Source: Bolinopsis microptera (taxonomy: Eukaryota > Ctenophora > Tentaculata > Lobata > Bolinopsidae). Taken from it: a stretch of 64,000 bases of DNA. This document shows positions 1 to 11,995 of this stretch, piece after piece (within the stretch, counting starts at the first letter, position 1; the number at the start of each line of letters is the position of its first letter). The notes below the pieces were generated by a model. That model saw only the letters and a list, made by a program, of their open reading frames with translations, searched no databases and was not told where the DNA came from. Location: contig NC_087083.1 in the NCBI RefSeq assembly GCF_026151205.1, forward strand, positions 10,910,944 to 10,974,943, written 5' to 3'. The translations under genes and the position numbers were made by a program.

Positions 1-1293
1 CTCAGCTGTCAGTTTAACATTCAGCATTGCTAAACCGTTCATGACAATAATCAACCCAAAAAAGAATATAGTCGCTTTCTTGCGGCCGAGAAGGCGGCAG
101 CATGGCACTGGGATGACAAAAGATATCGCCTCCCCCAGAGCCGAGAAGGAGTAAATACTGTGGAGACCGTGTCCCATCTTGGACCATCCGTACTGGTAGC
201 TGTAGAATATCAAGGAGACCATAAACCAGATACTCATACCGGTTAGGGTTTGTTTCAGCATGGTTGGGTGGCATTTGAAGTCTTTAATCTGCTCGAAATA
301 AGACTGGTCCTTCTCTTCAAAAACCAAATCTATTTTGTCGAGAGAAACATTAGTCCCACTTAAACCGGCTAGAACTGTGAGAGTTTTCTTTGATTCCTCT
401 TCTTTTCCTTTGAGTAAGGAGAACCGAGGAGACTCAGGGAGGGGGAGCAAGAAGAAAGGAAGAATCGCAACGGCATCCACACAGGCCACAGCAGCATGAA
501 CATAATGCCAATCATGAATTACGTAGCTGATTCCAATCAACGCGAATATCCCCGCCGACCACCCTAGCGCAAACAGATTACTGATGGGATTCCTTAAATA
601 AGTCGGAGCAGTCTCCACAATCCAGCAGTAAGACCCCATGTAGGTAACTTGCATACCAAACCCATACACAATGCGGAGTAAGAGGAGAATATAGTAATTG
701 TTGGCCACCGCGCTGGCTGCCACTGCGATCAGAGTTAGGAAACTGCCGACTATTGCTCCTTTTTTCCGACCTATCCTTTCATATACACCTGTCGAGCACA
801 TTGATCCAAGGAACGTTCCTATTGAATGTACACTGGAGAAAAGAGATAGTTTGGCTTCGTTCTGGCAGTAAAAACCCCATTTTGTTGAGAAGGATTTTGT
901 CTTTGAAGTCCACTTAAAGTCGGAGCCTGCGATCAAATTGTTGTTACACATGGTCTCGTAAGAGTAAAAGCCTTTAGTGGACGCAGCTGCCGCCAAAAGA
1001 TCACAACATTTAACAGACACACATTCCCACTCAGTATAAGGAATGTAGCCCGTGAATATTGCCATGTAAGTCCCAGGTCCAACGTTAAGAACTGTCAAAC
1101 TGACAGCGGCGAACATCAGAACCAGTTTCAGGGTGACTTTCTCGCAAACTCTATTTACTGCCTCTTCTATTGTGAGAGTCTCTCTAGGTGAGGAGTCTGT
1201 GAGGGGTGAGGGGTCTGTGAGGGGTGAGGGGTCTGTGGAAGCCCCACCGTGGGTATTCGGAGCTCCATTATCGTACGTAATCGGATCATTCAT
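1..1293 (-). CDS. SLC22/MFS organic-ion transporter, 5' part (cut by window edge)
   Basis: A 431-codon open frame starts at the ATG at 1293-1291 and runs off the left edge without a stop, so the C-terminal helices are missing (SLC22 proteins are usually about 550 residues). The short N-terminal tail carries three near-identical DPSPLT/DSSP repeats (residues ~21-36). A first hydrophobic segment (~54-82) is followed by a large Cys-containing loop (C91, C96, C97, C116, C143), as in the SLC22 extracellular loop. The MFS signature between helices 2 and 3 reads YERIGRKKG (171-179). The family-typical PESPRF follows helix 6 (286-291), and a second GRKK sits in the 8-9 loop (403-406). The family moves organic cations, anions or zwitterions across the plasma membrane; the substrate cannot be told. 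No intron is needed in the part seen, and no frameshift was found in translation. Confidence 0.93.
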   Translation of the reverse strand, partial: MNDPITYDNGAPNTHGGASTDPSPLTDPSPLTDSSPRETLTIEEAVNRVCEKVTLKLVLMFAAVSLTVLNVGPGTYMAIFTGYIPYTEWECVSVKCCDLLAAAASTKGFYSYETMCNNNLIAGSDFKWTSKTKSFSTKWGFYCQNEAKLSLFSSVHSIGTFLGSMCSTGVYERIGRKKGAIVGSFLTLIAVAASAVANNYYILLLLRIVYGFGMQVTYMGSYCWIVETAPTYLRNPISNLFALGWSAGIFALIGISYVIHDWHYVHAAVACVDAVAILPFFLLPLPESPRFSLLKGKEEESKKTLTVLAGLSGTNVSLDKIDLVFEEKDQSYFEQIKDFKCHPTMLKQTLTGMSIWFMVSLIFYSYQYGWSKMGHGLHSIYSFSALGEAISFVIPVPCCRLLGRKKATIFFFGLIIVMNGLAMLNVKLTAE

Positions 1294-1683
1294 CGCGGAA
1301 CTGCATTAAAAGTTAAATTTATAAACGATCAAATTAAACAGTATAACTATAGAGGTTTTTATACCAGTTCAAATCCAAATATCGCTTCCATCGGTAATAT
1401 ATAAAATACCACTCATTGACTCCTTCATATGTTTTTTTTAAAGTTTCACCAGTATGCATATGAATATTAAGTGCCAACTAATGGAGTTGGGTCAATGAGT
1501 TTGATTTCTTCCGATGGTAATCCATAGCCGAGGAAAAAATATTTGCACTTTGACTGGATCTAATAAAAAGTGGAAAAGCACAATTGAAATGTGGTCAAAC
1601 AATTACTAGCAACTTATTCTCCACTAAGTCTGCGCAGGTGTAAAATAAAATAAAAAACCTCAAAATAAATAAACAACTGTGAC

Positions 1684-1790
1684 ATGAATTACCTTATCGG
1701 TTATAATTATCACGGACATTACTTTCACGCTGAAGACCTTAGCGTGAATAATTATGTCCGTGAAAATGGTGTCTGTGGCATTATAAAGTC
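1684..1790. repeat. Imperfect hairpin repeat relic (CGTGAA/ATGTCCGTG family)
   Basis: The arm CACGGACATTACTTTCACGC, about 1711-1730, is inverted at about 1740-1761 (AGCGTGAATAATTATGTCCG), giving an imperfect hairpin with a ~9-nt loop. The piece TACCTTATCGG at ~1689 is the reverse complement of CCGATAAGGTA at ~52855, and both lie beside repeated ATGTCCG motifs. This suggests two ends of one dispersed element family. The 74-codon frame across it is not thought to be coding. Confidence 0.45.
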
Positions 1791-2952
1791 CGTGAATAAT
1801 AAAAATAAAATTCAGAAGAATCTTAAGAAGATTTACTTTTCAGATACTTTTTACTTTTTGCTTTTGCTCCAGTGGCTGATGGCGAGGAAGTCTTCTTATA
1901 TGAAATAACTTAGTACTTACTTATTACTATATACAGACAAACTATCCTAAGCTAATGTCTATAGTGAATTATTTCGAGAAGACTTACGTTGGGTGAGTCA
2001 TTGTGAGGTGAGGCGACGAATACGTATTTCTTTATCGATTAACTGAATGATTGGTCGAAAAAACCGATCATCGGATAGTAATTTTAGTAAATTGTCGATA
2101 AAACTCATGTATTTTAATGATAAGTTAACAATCCCATATGTACAACTTTACGGTATCCGACAAGAGCTCACAAAATTAAAATTAAAATATCAAACCAAAT
2201 AATTTCGTTTTACATCTGTTTTAACTTAGCAATACGACACTTGTTGATGGTCCTATCATCTTTCAGGTGTTAAAACACTCATAAAGTCATGAATACAAAA
2301 CACGCCATATGCCAGTCAATGCTAAGCTTGCAATTCATTCAGTTAGTGAGTTAGTGGTTCTCCAAGTTGACGAAGAATATAATTTAGTATAAACCTTCGA
2401 GCGTTCATTTGCAATGTCCATCCAAAATTATGCCGTTCACGCAATTTCAAGTCATTGTTTTTATCTGAACGATTATTAACTATAAGTTCAAAAGAGACGA
2501 AATACGTGGTAAATACTAAATGTAGCAGTATGAGTGGATAGTAATCGGATTTGTATATTTGGGACCATTTTATTGATCATGTGGCTGAATTGGAACAAAT
2601 AATTCGATCAAACAAAATAAAAGATTTTGAATTTAATTACAAAAGAGTCGTTTTTTCGAGCTGGCTCCAAATCATTAGATTTAGACTGATTATGAAATGT
2701 GTTGAATATACCGACAAATGATTACGTGCTAGTTATGCTCATATAATTTCTAGTTCGAATGGAGGACATTTAATTGCGCTTTATATAAAAAACACTATTC
2801 TAACTCTTCTGGAAAGATGGTAGAAGAAAAAAGAGCACCCTAACGGTCAATATGTCCTTTATTGCAGTAATCTGAATCCTGGCAACGGATAGTCGACACA
2901 GAAAGAATTGAATAAATTGAAAAAACCAGAATTGAACTATGAAGATTTCATT

Positions 2953-3120
2953 ACTGTATCTCGACATACACCGTATCTCGACACCCCTATATCGCCATTC
3001 GATATACAGTGTAATTTGAATAAAATTAGGTATAATTGTCGAGATACAGTGTATGTAGAGATACTTAATGTACTATTTTGTGGATCACATGGCGATATAA
3101 CGTGCGTGTCGAGATACAGT
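2953..3120. repeat. Inverted-repeat (MITE-like) relic
   Basis: ACTGTATCTCGACA at 2953-2966 is matched exactly in inverted orientation at 3037-3050 and again at 3107-3120 (TGTCGAGATACAGT). The inner pair TATATCGCCAT (2989-2999) and ATGGCGATATA (3089-3099) is also inverted. The nested symmetry produces overlapping short open frames on both strands. No target duplication was recognised, so this is called a MITE-like relic only. Confidence 0.5.
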
Positions 3121-4434
3121 GTGATTACCATCTATATTGTAACTATAACGGTGCTAACCAAATGGCTGCTAGTTTACAGGGTTTGGAAAACCAAGAACAC
3201 GTAGTTGAGGAAAAGTAAAATTATACGTTACAAATTAGGAACCCCTTCGATTTATTGGCATTGCATCAAAGTGGGATTAAAACATTGATAAGAGTGGAGC
3301 AGCATTCGCAACTACATTTCAACAAAATGTATGTTTTAGTATAGCATGGTTTAAGATGCCATTATAAATGAGTAAAAGAAGACATTATAAGTTCAAAAGA
3401 GCATGAATTGTAAAGGAGCTGAGCAAAAATCTAATAATGATTTCATAACATAAAATTCAAATAACGTAAACAAATGCACCATAGTCCAATTATCTGAGTC
3501 CAAGACGAATTATGGTGGCTTAAAATTGTAATGCTATATAATTACCATTATGGACCGACTGAAAAATGAATTAAACAGTCCCAGGCTCCGTATACCGCAA
3601 AAATATGAAGCGTGTTCCATTTGATCACAATTGATCGTGAGGAGTTGATAAGATTAAGAAGAACATGTTAAAATTCAGAAATTTTTACTTTTTACACTTA
3701 TGCTGTTTCCGTTAATCTAATCTACGTTTTGATAATATGGGTATTTTTCCAAATTATGGCAACTCACTATAATTTGTTAAAATTATTCAATTATGAAAAT
3801 GAAATGATTGTAAGAGACCTTACCTAGCTGTTTTAAACAATTTTAAAATTGCAGATCACGACCGGAAACCTGCGCACCGTTCAATTACCTTATCAGCACA
3901 ATCTCGTTGAGGGTTGCCTAGTACTTCAAGTTGGCCTGTTTTTCGGTATTGAGTACACTTCAAAGTGAATTCACTGGTTGTGCCAAGCCTAACCAGTTCA
4001 TTTGCGTACCATCAGCAGGTTTGAGCTATATTAATTATTAATGCCTTTGGGGACGGAAATGGCGAAATTGGTGCCCGCGACTACAAAACAATCAAGGGCT
4101 GGATATAAAATCGAGGTTGAGTGGTCAATAATGTTTAGCGGGTATCATGCCACGTGGCACATGCGTATTTTGTCTTGAATTATATGAAAAAAAAACTTTT
4201 TGGACTTCGCGATCTTAGAAGGAAATCTCTTTACAGTTAATATTTTAATTAGATAATTTTGTACTTCCGTCTAGGGCCCATAGAATGTTTAGACTTCTAC
4301 TTTGTATGCAAATACCCGTTCTGTTGAGTCTTCAATTGCAATCTGCTGATATTTTCTTGGTTTTGAAAAAAACATAACATTATGTAGTTATGGGGATGAT
4401 TGTTCTGCAGGAGGAAGAATGATCAACAAATATT

Positions 4435-4528
4435 TGTACATTGTACTCATGTACATTGTACTTATGTACATTGTACTTATGTACATTGTACTTATGTACA
4501 TTGTACTTATGTACATTGTACTTATGTA
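4435..4528. repeat. 15-bp minisatellite (TGTACATTGTACTTA)n
   Basis: About six head-to-tail copies of a 15-bp unit, the first with C for T (ACTCA). Each unit holds the palindromic pieces TGTACA and GTAC. Confidence 0.9.
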
Positions 4529-7500
4529 GTTAAATAGTTCTTTATGGATCATATCATCCGACCCGGTTCTAATTTACTTTCTAAATGTCTAAAAATTAAA
4601 ACCCAAGATCATGTGTCTGAACCTATTATTATAGATCTAGTCAATTATTCTCATTATTCACCCAGATTCGCATTATTCATCAACCAATCATCTTGTGCCA
4701 AGTGGTACCGTTTATATATGATATTCACATAATTCATTAATATTATATATGAAGGAAGATTACCATAGTCAGTACATTATTCATTAATATTATACATGAA
4801 GGAAGTGTATCAGACAGCACAATGAGGATGTATGTAACCGAGAAACCAAATATCCTGTACAGAGTGGTACAAAGATCTCTGCTGGAACAATATGTGCATT
4901 ATTCATTAATATCATTACACGATATTCACACTGTTCATTAATATTATGCATGAAAGATGTGTCTGTTGTTATACTTGTAGACAGTGGATGAGTGACAAGT
5001 CAATTCTTTACGGGCTGAAGAGAAAGTTATATTCTCTGATTATGTAATTATGTACGACCAAATTGACCATTGAAGCATTAAGCATGCCGCATTATAAGTT
5101 CTTCTTTTTCTTTTCTCTTTAATACACCTTTTAAGTTCAATATTTCGAATTCTACACTGGCAGATAGATCCTTACATCATGAAAAGTCAATTTACGACAT
5201 TAAAATTTTCAATTTTTACAAAACTTGAGTGGAATATATCCGTAATATTTTTGGTATATTTCTGGTTATTTTGTGAGCTGACGATTGATTGTAAGGCACA
5301 ATAATCACATGGTTGGGTCACATATGATTAAATAATTAATTAGTCTTCAGTAGTCAAAATCGGAGTTGAACGTTTCCGGATAATATTTTTGGAATATTTT
5401 CCTTCGTTGCTAAGTGAGCTAAATATTGGCTAAAAATGACCAAAAAATGCGGTTGAATATACTTAAATTTTAATTAAGAACACTTCAAAATTAAGAATTA
5501 ATGGTAGGTGAATTACGCAAAAGAAAATTGCCCAAATTTTCTCATTGTCTCAAGATTTTTAATTTAGACATCGTTTCCGGGAAGTGTCCGGCAGATTTCC
5601 GGGAGGTTTCCAAAATATTCCGCGGTAGTTCAGTGTACTGCTGAAGATTGGCCTATTTATCAACAATGTTTGAACATTTTAACTTTTTCCTGGTTTTGTT
5701 GCATTATTTATTTAATTGCACTATCGTCATTGTTAATTTTGCATCTAAAATTCACATAAACCACACATTATCTTTCACGTAATAGTTTGTAAGTATTTCC
5801 GATATTTTATATATTTTTTAACAGTTTTAACAATATAGTACAGGTAGGTCGTAAGTTGGTAATATAATAGTAGTAATAGTTTTATAATGTTTTATTATGT
5901 ACCACACCCCTAATGGTGTGGTATCAGAAGATTATTACATAAAGTCTAATTGTCACATGTTGATCAGAGTTGTTATTACACAACATAAGCACTGGTAATC
6001 AGCACTGCAGACTTGCCAGCGTAATTAACACGTAATTAACGCGTAATTAACACGTGGTTAACACGTGATAAACTAATTAAGGGAGGCAATGCACCTCATG
6101 TTAAATCTATGACTTATTCATTATCTTACTCACTTTTTGGAATGTATCTGATTTGTTGCAAACGCCTACTTTATGTGTGATACTTATCAAATATCTGAGA
6201 GTTTCTTGTGTTCAAGAGTAGCATGCGTTGATAAATAAAATTGAGAAATGAGCTGCGATGGAAAATTTCCAGAATGTTCATTAAGATATTTCTGAGATAT
6301 CCATTTTAATTTGGTTTGTATCTTAATTTGTTGTACATATTCAGGCCTTAACTAAGAAGCCACAAGTTGTAACAAAATCTGACCAGACTGCAGTCTCGCT
6401 TGTTGAATTGTGAGTGGTACTCAACTCTTGAAGCAGTCCGTACACGGATACATGTGAAGAATGAAGATAGGACTACTAGTAGAGTAGTAGTTAATAGGAC
6501 TACCAGCAGTTAGCTGACGTTAAGTCAGCAGTTTCATTAGTTTTATTTTGTAATTTAGGTTTCTGAGCATGGAGCAGGCAGGCCACATTTTAAACCGTAG
6601 AAAAGCTTTCCATTTGTTATAGCTTTATAGACACCTTTACTCATATAATATCCCAGCTACAACTATAACAAGCGTAGTGGACGTGCACCTCAAATCATTC
6701 GCTTAGCAAGACCATCATAATGAATTTATGAAGCAATAAAGCAAGATATGCTCGGAGATGTTTATATTCCAACGTTTATTTCAGTTTGTTGACGCTGACC
6801 TGCCCATGTGCTGACAACGACCGTTAAAATGTTTAGCCGGCTTTGTGAAATATAAAATATCGTCAGATCGTTCACATATTATACTTTCTGAAAAGAATTG
6901 CATGAGTTATATTGGGTTGTGCGTGGCCGACCGTGTATATCATATTTATACTAGGATATAATTCCTGACGATTGCTTTAGTTTAATTTCTATAGTATGAA
7001 ACTTGAAGTAGAACTTTCCATTTGAACTTTGTTTCATTTGTTCTAAATCATATTTATGTGCATTGTACCTGCAACGGCTCGTGATTTGAAACTTCTAACA
7101 AAACAGTTATATCTTCAGGGCGAAGCATTTAGCTAAAGACGATTAATTTGACCAATTTTCTGAAGGTATAATTGATTCAACTTGGCTAAAAGACGACAAG
7201 AATACAACATAAAATGCATTTGTAATTTTTCATGAGCTACCAGTTTTATAACTCATTGTTATAGAGCGAATACTTCAAATATTCTTACCAGCTAGAAATA
7301 AGTTCAAATATTTTTGAACATATCTAATGCCCTTTTCTATTTGTTTTTTACTTTGATACTACCGATACAATAGGAAATATAGGAATATTATATTATGTAA
7401 GCATGCGAAAAGTTCACGCAACAGTATTGTTGAGACGAGGCCATTAGAAATAGATAATTAATTATAATAGGATAATTAATTCTAATTAGTTTGACCTAGC

Positions 7501-7830
7501 CGGTATAATTAATTTAGCAGCTGAAACACTCCAAGCACCGCAAATACAGACCATGATATTTTCCTGAAATGCACTTGTACTTTCTCTTAACGTTGTTAAT
7601 AGCACGCGATCTATTAATAACCAATCAACCATGTGAGTTTGTAATTAGTGCGTCATTATTTAATCTTACCAAGCTTCATAAACATGAATAGTCATTTTTG
7701 TTTGTAATTTGTCCATTGTAATTTTGACACAGATAGATTTTATATCCAAGCTTCATGTACATGGAATCAATCCAGCATATGCGCCAAATAGTTTGATGAA
7801 GTCTGTTTCTATATTTTAGGTGGACCATTG
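4529..7830. other. Intergenic AT-rich DNA with small degenerate repeats
   Basis: No gene is supported. At 4730-4970 the motif ATTCATTAATATTAT, usually followed by CATGAA, recurs about four times in a degenerate dispersed repeat. At 6020-6075 CGTAATTAAC-type units recur four times and end in CACGTGGTTAACACGTG. Otherwise only AT-rich unique sequence is seen. Confidence 0.55.
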
Positions 7831-8055
7831 TCCATCATGTCCATCATGTCCATCATGTCCATCATGTCCATCATGTCCATCATGTCCATCATGTCCATCA
7901 TGTCCATCATGTCCATCATGTCCATCATGTCCATCATGTCCATCATGTCCATCATGTCCATCATGTCCATCATGTCCATCATGTCCATCATGTCCATCAT
8001 GTCCATCATGTCCATCATGTCCATCATGTCCATCATAACCATCATGTCCATTATG
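7831..8055. repeat. 9-bp minisatellite (TCCATCATG)n
   Basis: About 25 nearly perfect copies of TCCATCATG, decaying at the right end (TCCATCATAACCATCATG). Because the period is a multiple of three, long open frames arise on both strands (Met-Asp-Met or Ser-Ile-Met repeats). These are by-products and not evidence of a protein. Confidence 0.95.
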
Positions 8056-8264
8056 GTCGAAATGATGTTACTGCACAGTGCACTTACAATGGTCTCAGTC
8101 ATTCCTTGATAATACAACATGTTCGCGCCCAATAATGAAACTGTACTTCTAAAACGGCACTGTTGTACTCCTAGGGTAACGGTATTGAGATGAAACTGGA
8201 ATCCATTGATCCCAACTTCTTAAACCCGGATGTAGGCAGCTACTCTCAATACTATCATTATTAA

Positions 8265-8335
8265 CACGTGATCACTATTATCACGTGATCGTTATTAACA
8301 CGTGATCACTATTATCAATAACGTGATAATAATAA
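8265..8335. repeat. CACGTGATC/GTGATAAT short repeat cluster
   Basis: The sequence AACACGTGATCACTATTATC and close variants occur about four times in 70 bp, so the palindromic E-box CACGTG recurs three times. It may be a minisatellite seed or a binding-site cluster; nothing in the neighbourhood decides. Confidence 0.5.
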
Positions 8336-8871
8336 GAGAAACAGACCAATAATCAATATAAATGCGACTCGTCAGAAATGTTTTCATGCGGAAACCTTCA
8401 TAATAAAGAGCTGATAAAGCTTCAAATAGCGCTAGATCTGGCTTCATTGATCTGCTGAGATCCATGGTTTGCTATTATAATAGAATCTGTTGCTCCCCGC
8501 TCTTGCCTGATATTCCCGGATGTAGCCAGCACTACTCCTAAAGAGCTTAGTATTCAGCAGAATATCACTCTAAAGCTTTAATTGTTGTTATAATGGTCCT
8601 AAAACTACATTTTAGCCGCTTTTGTTGGTAATAGGTGCCCAAAACCAGGTGTTTTTCAGTTCTAAAGGTACAAATTTCTAAAGGAGTAAATTGGTGTATA
8701 AATGTCATTATCATCTCCTTTGACACGCATTTTGTGTAGGTAGCGAACACTACTTTCACCAACCTCCCCCGATAGCCAGCTTTTTGTATCAGCAGGTCCT
8801 CGCCTGGGGTAAAAAGAAGGTTGAGTACCTGGCTCATACACACTACACAGTTCCACAAATTTCGCCAAGGG

Positions 8872-9480
8872 CTTCTAAAAGGGGAGGGGTTTCTAAAAGG
8901 GAAGGGGTTTCTAAAAGGGGAGTGGTTTCTTAAAAGGGGAAGGGTTTTCTAAAAAGGGAGGGGTTTTCTAAAAGGGGAGGGGTTTCTTAAAAGGGGGGGG
9001 GGGGTTTCTAAAAGGGGAGGGGTTTCTTGAAGGGGGGGGGGGGGTTTCTAAAAGGGGAGGGGTTTCTTAAAAGGGAAAGGGTTTTCTAAAAAGGGAGGGG
9101 GTTTTCTAAAAGGGGAGGGGTTTCTTAAAAAGGGGGGGGGGGTTTCTAAAAGGGGAGGGGTTTCTTGAAGGGGGGGGGGGTTCTAAAAGGGGAGGGGTTT
9201 CTTGAAGGGGGGGGGGGTTTCTAAAAGGGAAGGGGTTTCTAAAAGTGGAGGGGTTTCTTAAAAAGGGGGGGGGGGTTCTAAAAGGGGAGGGGTTTCTTGA
9301 AGGGGGGGGGGGGGTTTCTAAAAGGAAGGGGTTTCTAAAAGTGGAGGGGTTTCTAAAAGTGGAGGGGTTTCTAAAAGGGGAGGGGTTTCTTAAAAGGGGT
9401 GGGCTTCTGAAAGGGGAGGGGTTTCTTAAAAGGGGTGGGGTTTCTTAAAAGGGGAGGGGTTTCTTAAAAGGGAGGGGTTT
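8872..9480. repeat. G-rich minisatellite (~18 bp, AGGGGTTTCTTAAAAGGGG type)
   Basis: More than 30 degenerate copies of a unit made of GGGG or longer G runs, TTTCT and AAAA. Some G runs reach 11-13 nt. Every 50-bp stretch has at least four runs of three or more G on the plus strand, so the region has strong G-quadruplex potential. Run lengths vary, as expected from slippage. A 67-codon Gly-rich frame inside it is a by-product. Confidence 0.93.
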
Positions 9481-9935
9481 TACGCTAGTGTACTTTCTAC
9501 ACAACAGCAATGTGTTGCTGTTTACGAAGCCGGAAGCTGGGGAGGGGTTCTAAAATAGCCAAACTCTGGCTTACATAACTCTATAACAAGTGAACGATCC
9601 TTATTTTACAATTCCATCCGGTAGACCTCTCCTTACCATCGCCGGTACAGAGTAAAGTCATTTTTCAGACGGTGATTCACCGCACAAAGCCATAATATAT
9701 ACATGTATGTTATATGTTATAGTTTCGTATGTTTTTTACCTGATGCATTTATTTTTCATTTATCAAGTTGCATTTGTATCGCATTTGTAAAAAGGTGGAT
9801 TTCAAACCGCTCTCTTTCTTTATCACTGTCTAACTCTCTTCGTCAATAGATCGGTTGGGATGGTACACGAATTACAGCGTTCTGTTTGGCATTTAATTTA
9901 TAGGAGATACCAATTCCTGATTAAACTCATGTTAA

Positions 9936-10807
9936 GGGGGGGGGGGGGGGGGCAATGGGTATTTTTTGTGACCAACAAACTAGGACCAGTGACCGAACTT
10001 TTGAGAGGATCACGGACCCAAACCGCCAAACGGTGCCCGCGGGGCAGCTACGCCCATATTTGGTCCAAATTTGGCCCAATTTAGCCAAATAACCTGAACA
10101 TGCCCAAAACCAAAAACATTTGGCCGCCAAATTCCAAAATTTTCTCAGAAAAATTCAGAATTTGGCCGCAAAATATTTTTTGGAGGCCTAAATCAAAAAT
10201 CCGTTCTCAAAATAAGGTTGAAATGCTATTTCAAGTCAATTCCGAAAATTTCATGGAAAAATTTTGAAAACTGATTGAGTTGTTACAATTTTAATGAAAT
10301 CAAGTCCGCGAATATCGCGAACCAAGATACGAGCAATTTAGTTCATTTTTTGTGGTCTTTTCACCTTAATATCCACATTTAAACAGACATGAAGCTATAA
10401 CTTACAGAGAATATGTAGTTTAGGCATACCTTTTATATAAAGTTTCATTCAAAAATATTGATATTTGACTAATTTATGGGACGAAATCTACCAAATTTGG
10501 TGCGTATGCCCAAATATGGGCATATGGTTTTTGGCTCATAACTCAGTCATTTTTTGTCCAATCTTGATGAAATTCCATATACGAGTTCAAGAGACCACTA
10601 GCTACAAGTAGAGCACCATAAACCTTGGTTTTGGGCATGTTCAGGTTATTTGGCTAATTTGGACCAAATATGGGCGTAGCTGCCCCGCGGGCACCGTTTG
10701 GCGGTTGGGGTCCGGGATCCCCTCAAAAGTTTGGTCACTGGTCTTAGTTTGTTGGTCAACTGCTATCTCAAAATCGAGTTTCACAAAAAATACCCATTGG
10801 CCCCCCC
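9936..10807. mobile_element. Fold-back DNA element, TTAA-associated, copy 1
   Basis: The left end is a run of 17 G directly after TTAA (9932-9935). The left arm (~9955-10130) is repeated in inverted orientation at ~10620-10807, ending in a run of C. Shared blocks include CCAACAAACTAGGACCAGTG and GGTGCCCGCGGGGCAGC (left) and their complements (right). The same arm sequence builds the larger element at 19153-20521. The right flank has no TTAA; it passes straight into the retrotransposon fragment at ~10808, so this end is rearranged or truncated. No transposase frame exists, so it is non-autonomous. The TTAA target with G-first termini fits Kolobok- or piggyBac-type mobilisation (inference). Confidence 0.75.
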
Positions 10808-11995
10808 ACAGCGCTGGCAAGCGCGACTGTTGTTTTCACAAATTAGCTTGTAAAGTCAGTTTATTGTCACATTACTCGATATATGCAGCACTACGGCTTA
10901 CCTGACAAGTACATTAGAATTATGAAGGCGTTCTTCACTCACACAGTTAGTGCTGTTAGGGTCAATGGAGAGGTTACAGGTTGGTTTGATGTCAACTCGG
11001 GTACTGGGCAAGGTGATATACAGGGACCACCAGTCTTCAACTTTTGTTTGAATTTTTCGGCATACCTTATGGAACTGAACAAGGTCATTAGCAACGGGGC
11101 TTTATTACAGCTGCCAGCTCCCGGGGTAGAAGAGAAACATCTTTTGGACACTGATTACGCTGATGACATGGCTATGTTAGATAACTCAAAAGAGGGGCTG
11201 CAGGAAACCACTGACCTTCTCTGCAAATACAGTGCCTATGCGGGTCTGAAGATTAATGCTGGCAAGACACAGAGCATGGTTGTCAGCAAAAGTGCATCGC
11301 AGAGGCCGTATTCTAAAGACGACACTATGGACATCAATGTGGAAGGTCTCCCAATACAACAGGTCAGCAATTTCACTTACTTGGGTGCAATCATCAGTGC
11401 GAATGGAACAATTGACAAAGAACTTTCAGCTCGAATTCAAAAGGCCTCTGGGGCATTCTATCAGCTCAGCAGTATATGGTACAGTCGCAACATCAAGACT
11501 CCAACTAAAATCAGGATTTACAAAGCGGCTGTTCTCACTATACTGCTTTATGGAAGTGAGGTATGGAATACCACACAGACGCAGATGAAAAGATTTGAGG
11601 TGTTCCATCATAGATGTCTCAGGAGAATCCTGAAAATAAAATGGTTTTATCATGTATCTAATGCTGATGTACTTAAGCGAGCTAACATCGCCCCTGTTGA
11701 TACTTTCGTACGAGCAGCTAGACTCCGATGGTTTGGCCATGTGGTGAGGATGCCAGAAGAAAGAATACCCAACTATCTTCTGCACTGGATCCCAAAGCAT
11801 GGTAAAAGGTCAAGAGGTAGACCTCGGAAAAACTGGTTGTCATGTGTCCGGGAGGATGCAGCAATCTTCACAGGTGTCGATAACATCACGATAGAAGATG
11901 CAGAACAACAAGCTACAGACAGGGTTCACTGGAGAGGTCTAATACACCGGAGAAAGGAGTTACTTTGTGGTGCAGGCCACTCCAACGACTAGGAG
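10808..11995 (+). mobile_element. 5'-truncated non-LTR (LINE) retrotransposon fragment
   Basis: The fragment begins abruptly at the C-run end of the fold-back element and contains the C-terminal two thirds of a LINE-type reverse transcriptase (see the CDS). The upstream parts expected of a full element (endonuclease, RT blocks 0-2) are absent. The open frame extends a little upstream of the first Met without becoming a recognisable RT N-terminus. 5' truncation is the usual outcome of target-primed reverse transcription, but the junction with another transposon could also mean a secondary rearrangement. Confidence 0.85.
10883..11992 (+). CDS. Reverse transcriptase, C-terminal part (LINE)
   Basis: A 369-codon uninterrupted frame. 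Residues 1-10 (MQHYGLPDKY) enter at the RT finger/palm region. GTGQGDIQGPP (40-50) matches the conserved block 3 usually written GxxQGxxxSP. YADD (92-95) is the catalytic metal-binding motif, and FTYLGAIIS follows as block 6/7. The C-terminal domain has the motif LRWFGHVVRM near 281-290, followed by a basic HGKRSRGRPRKNW stretch typical of many invertebrate LINEs. The enzyme copies element RNA into DNA at the nick. The catalytic YADD and the whole C-terminus are intact, but the missing N-terminus makes it inactive by itself. The intact frame suggests a fairly young insertion. The exact clade is not assigned. Confidence 0.92.
   Translation: MQHYGLPDKYIRIMKAFFTHTVSAVRVNGEVTGWFDVNSGTGQGDIQGPPVFNFCLNFSAYLMELNKVISNGALLQLPAPGVEEKHLLDTDYADDMAMLDNSKEGLQETTDLLCKYSAYAGLKINAGKTQSMVVSKSASQRPYSKDDTMDINVEGLPIQQVSNFTYLGAIISANGTIDKELSARIQKASGAFYQLSSIWYSRNIKTPTKIRIYKAAVLTILLYGSEVWNTTQTQMKRFEVFHHRCLRRILKIKWFYHVSNADVLKRANIAPVDTFVRAARLRWFGHVVRMPEERIPNYLLHWIPKHGKRSRGRPRKNWLSCVREDAAIFTGVDNITIEDAEQQATDRVHWRGLIHRRKELLCGAGHSND

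Larger units (their letters stand above)
1294..4434. other. Gene-poor AT-rich intergenic stretch
   Basis: No coding region could be supported here. The stretch holds two small inverted-repeat relics, listed separately. A short segment near 2398-2450 resembles the one at 52784-52866 (shared pieces GCGTTCATTT, AAAATTATG and CGTTCACGCAA) and is probably a fragment of the same old repeat family. The remaining short open frames have no recognisable domain and look like chance. Confidence 0.6.

Noticed and set aside
7809-8132. Long Met-Asp-Met or Ser-Ile-Met repeat proteins on both strands
   Set aside because: Produced by the 9-bp minisatellite, whose period is a multiple of three; no flanking coding context or splice sites.
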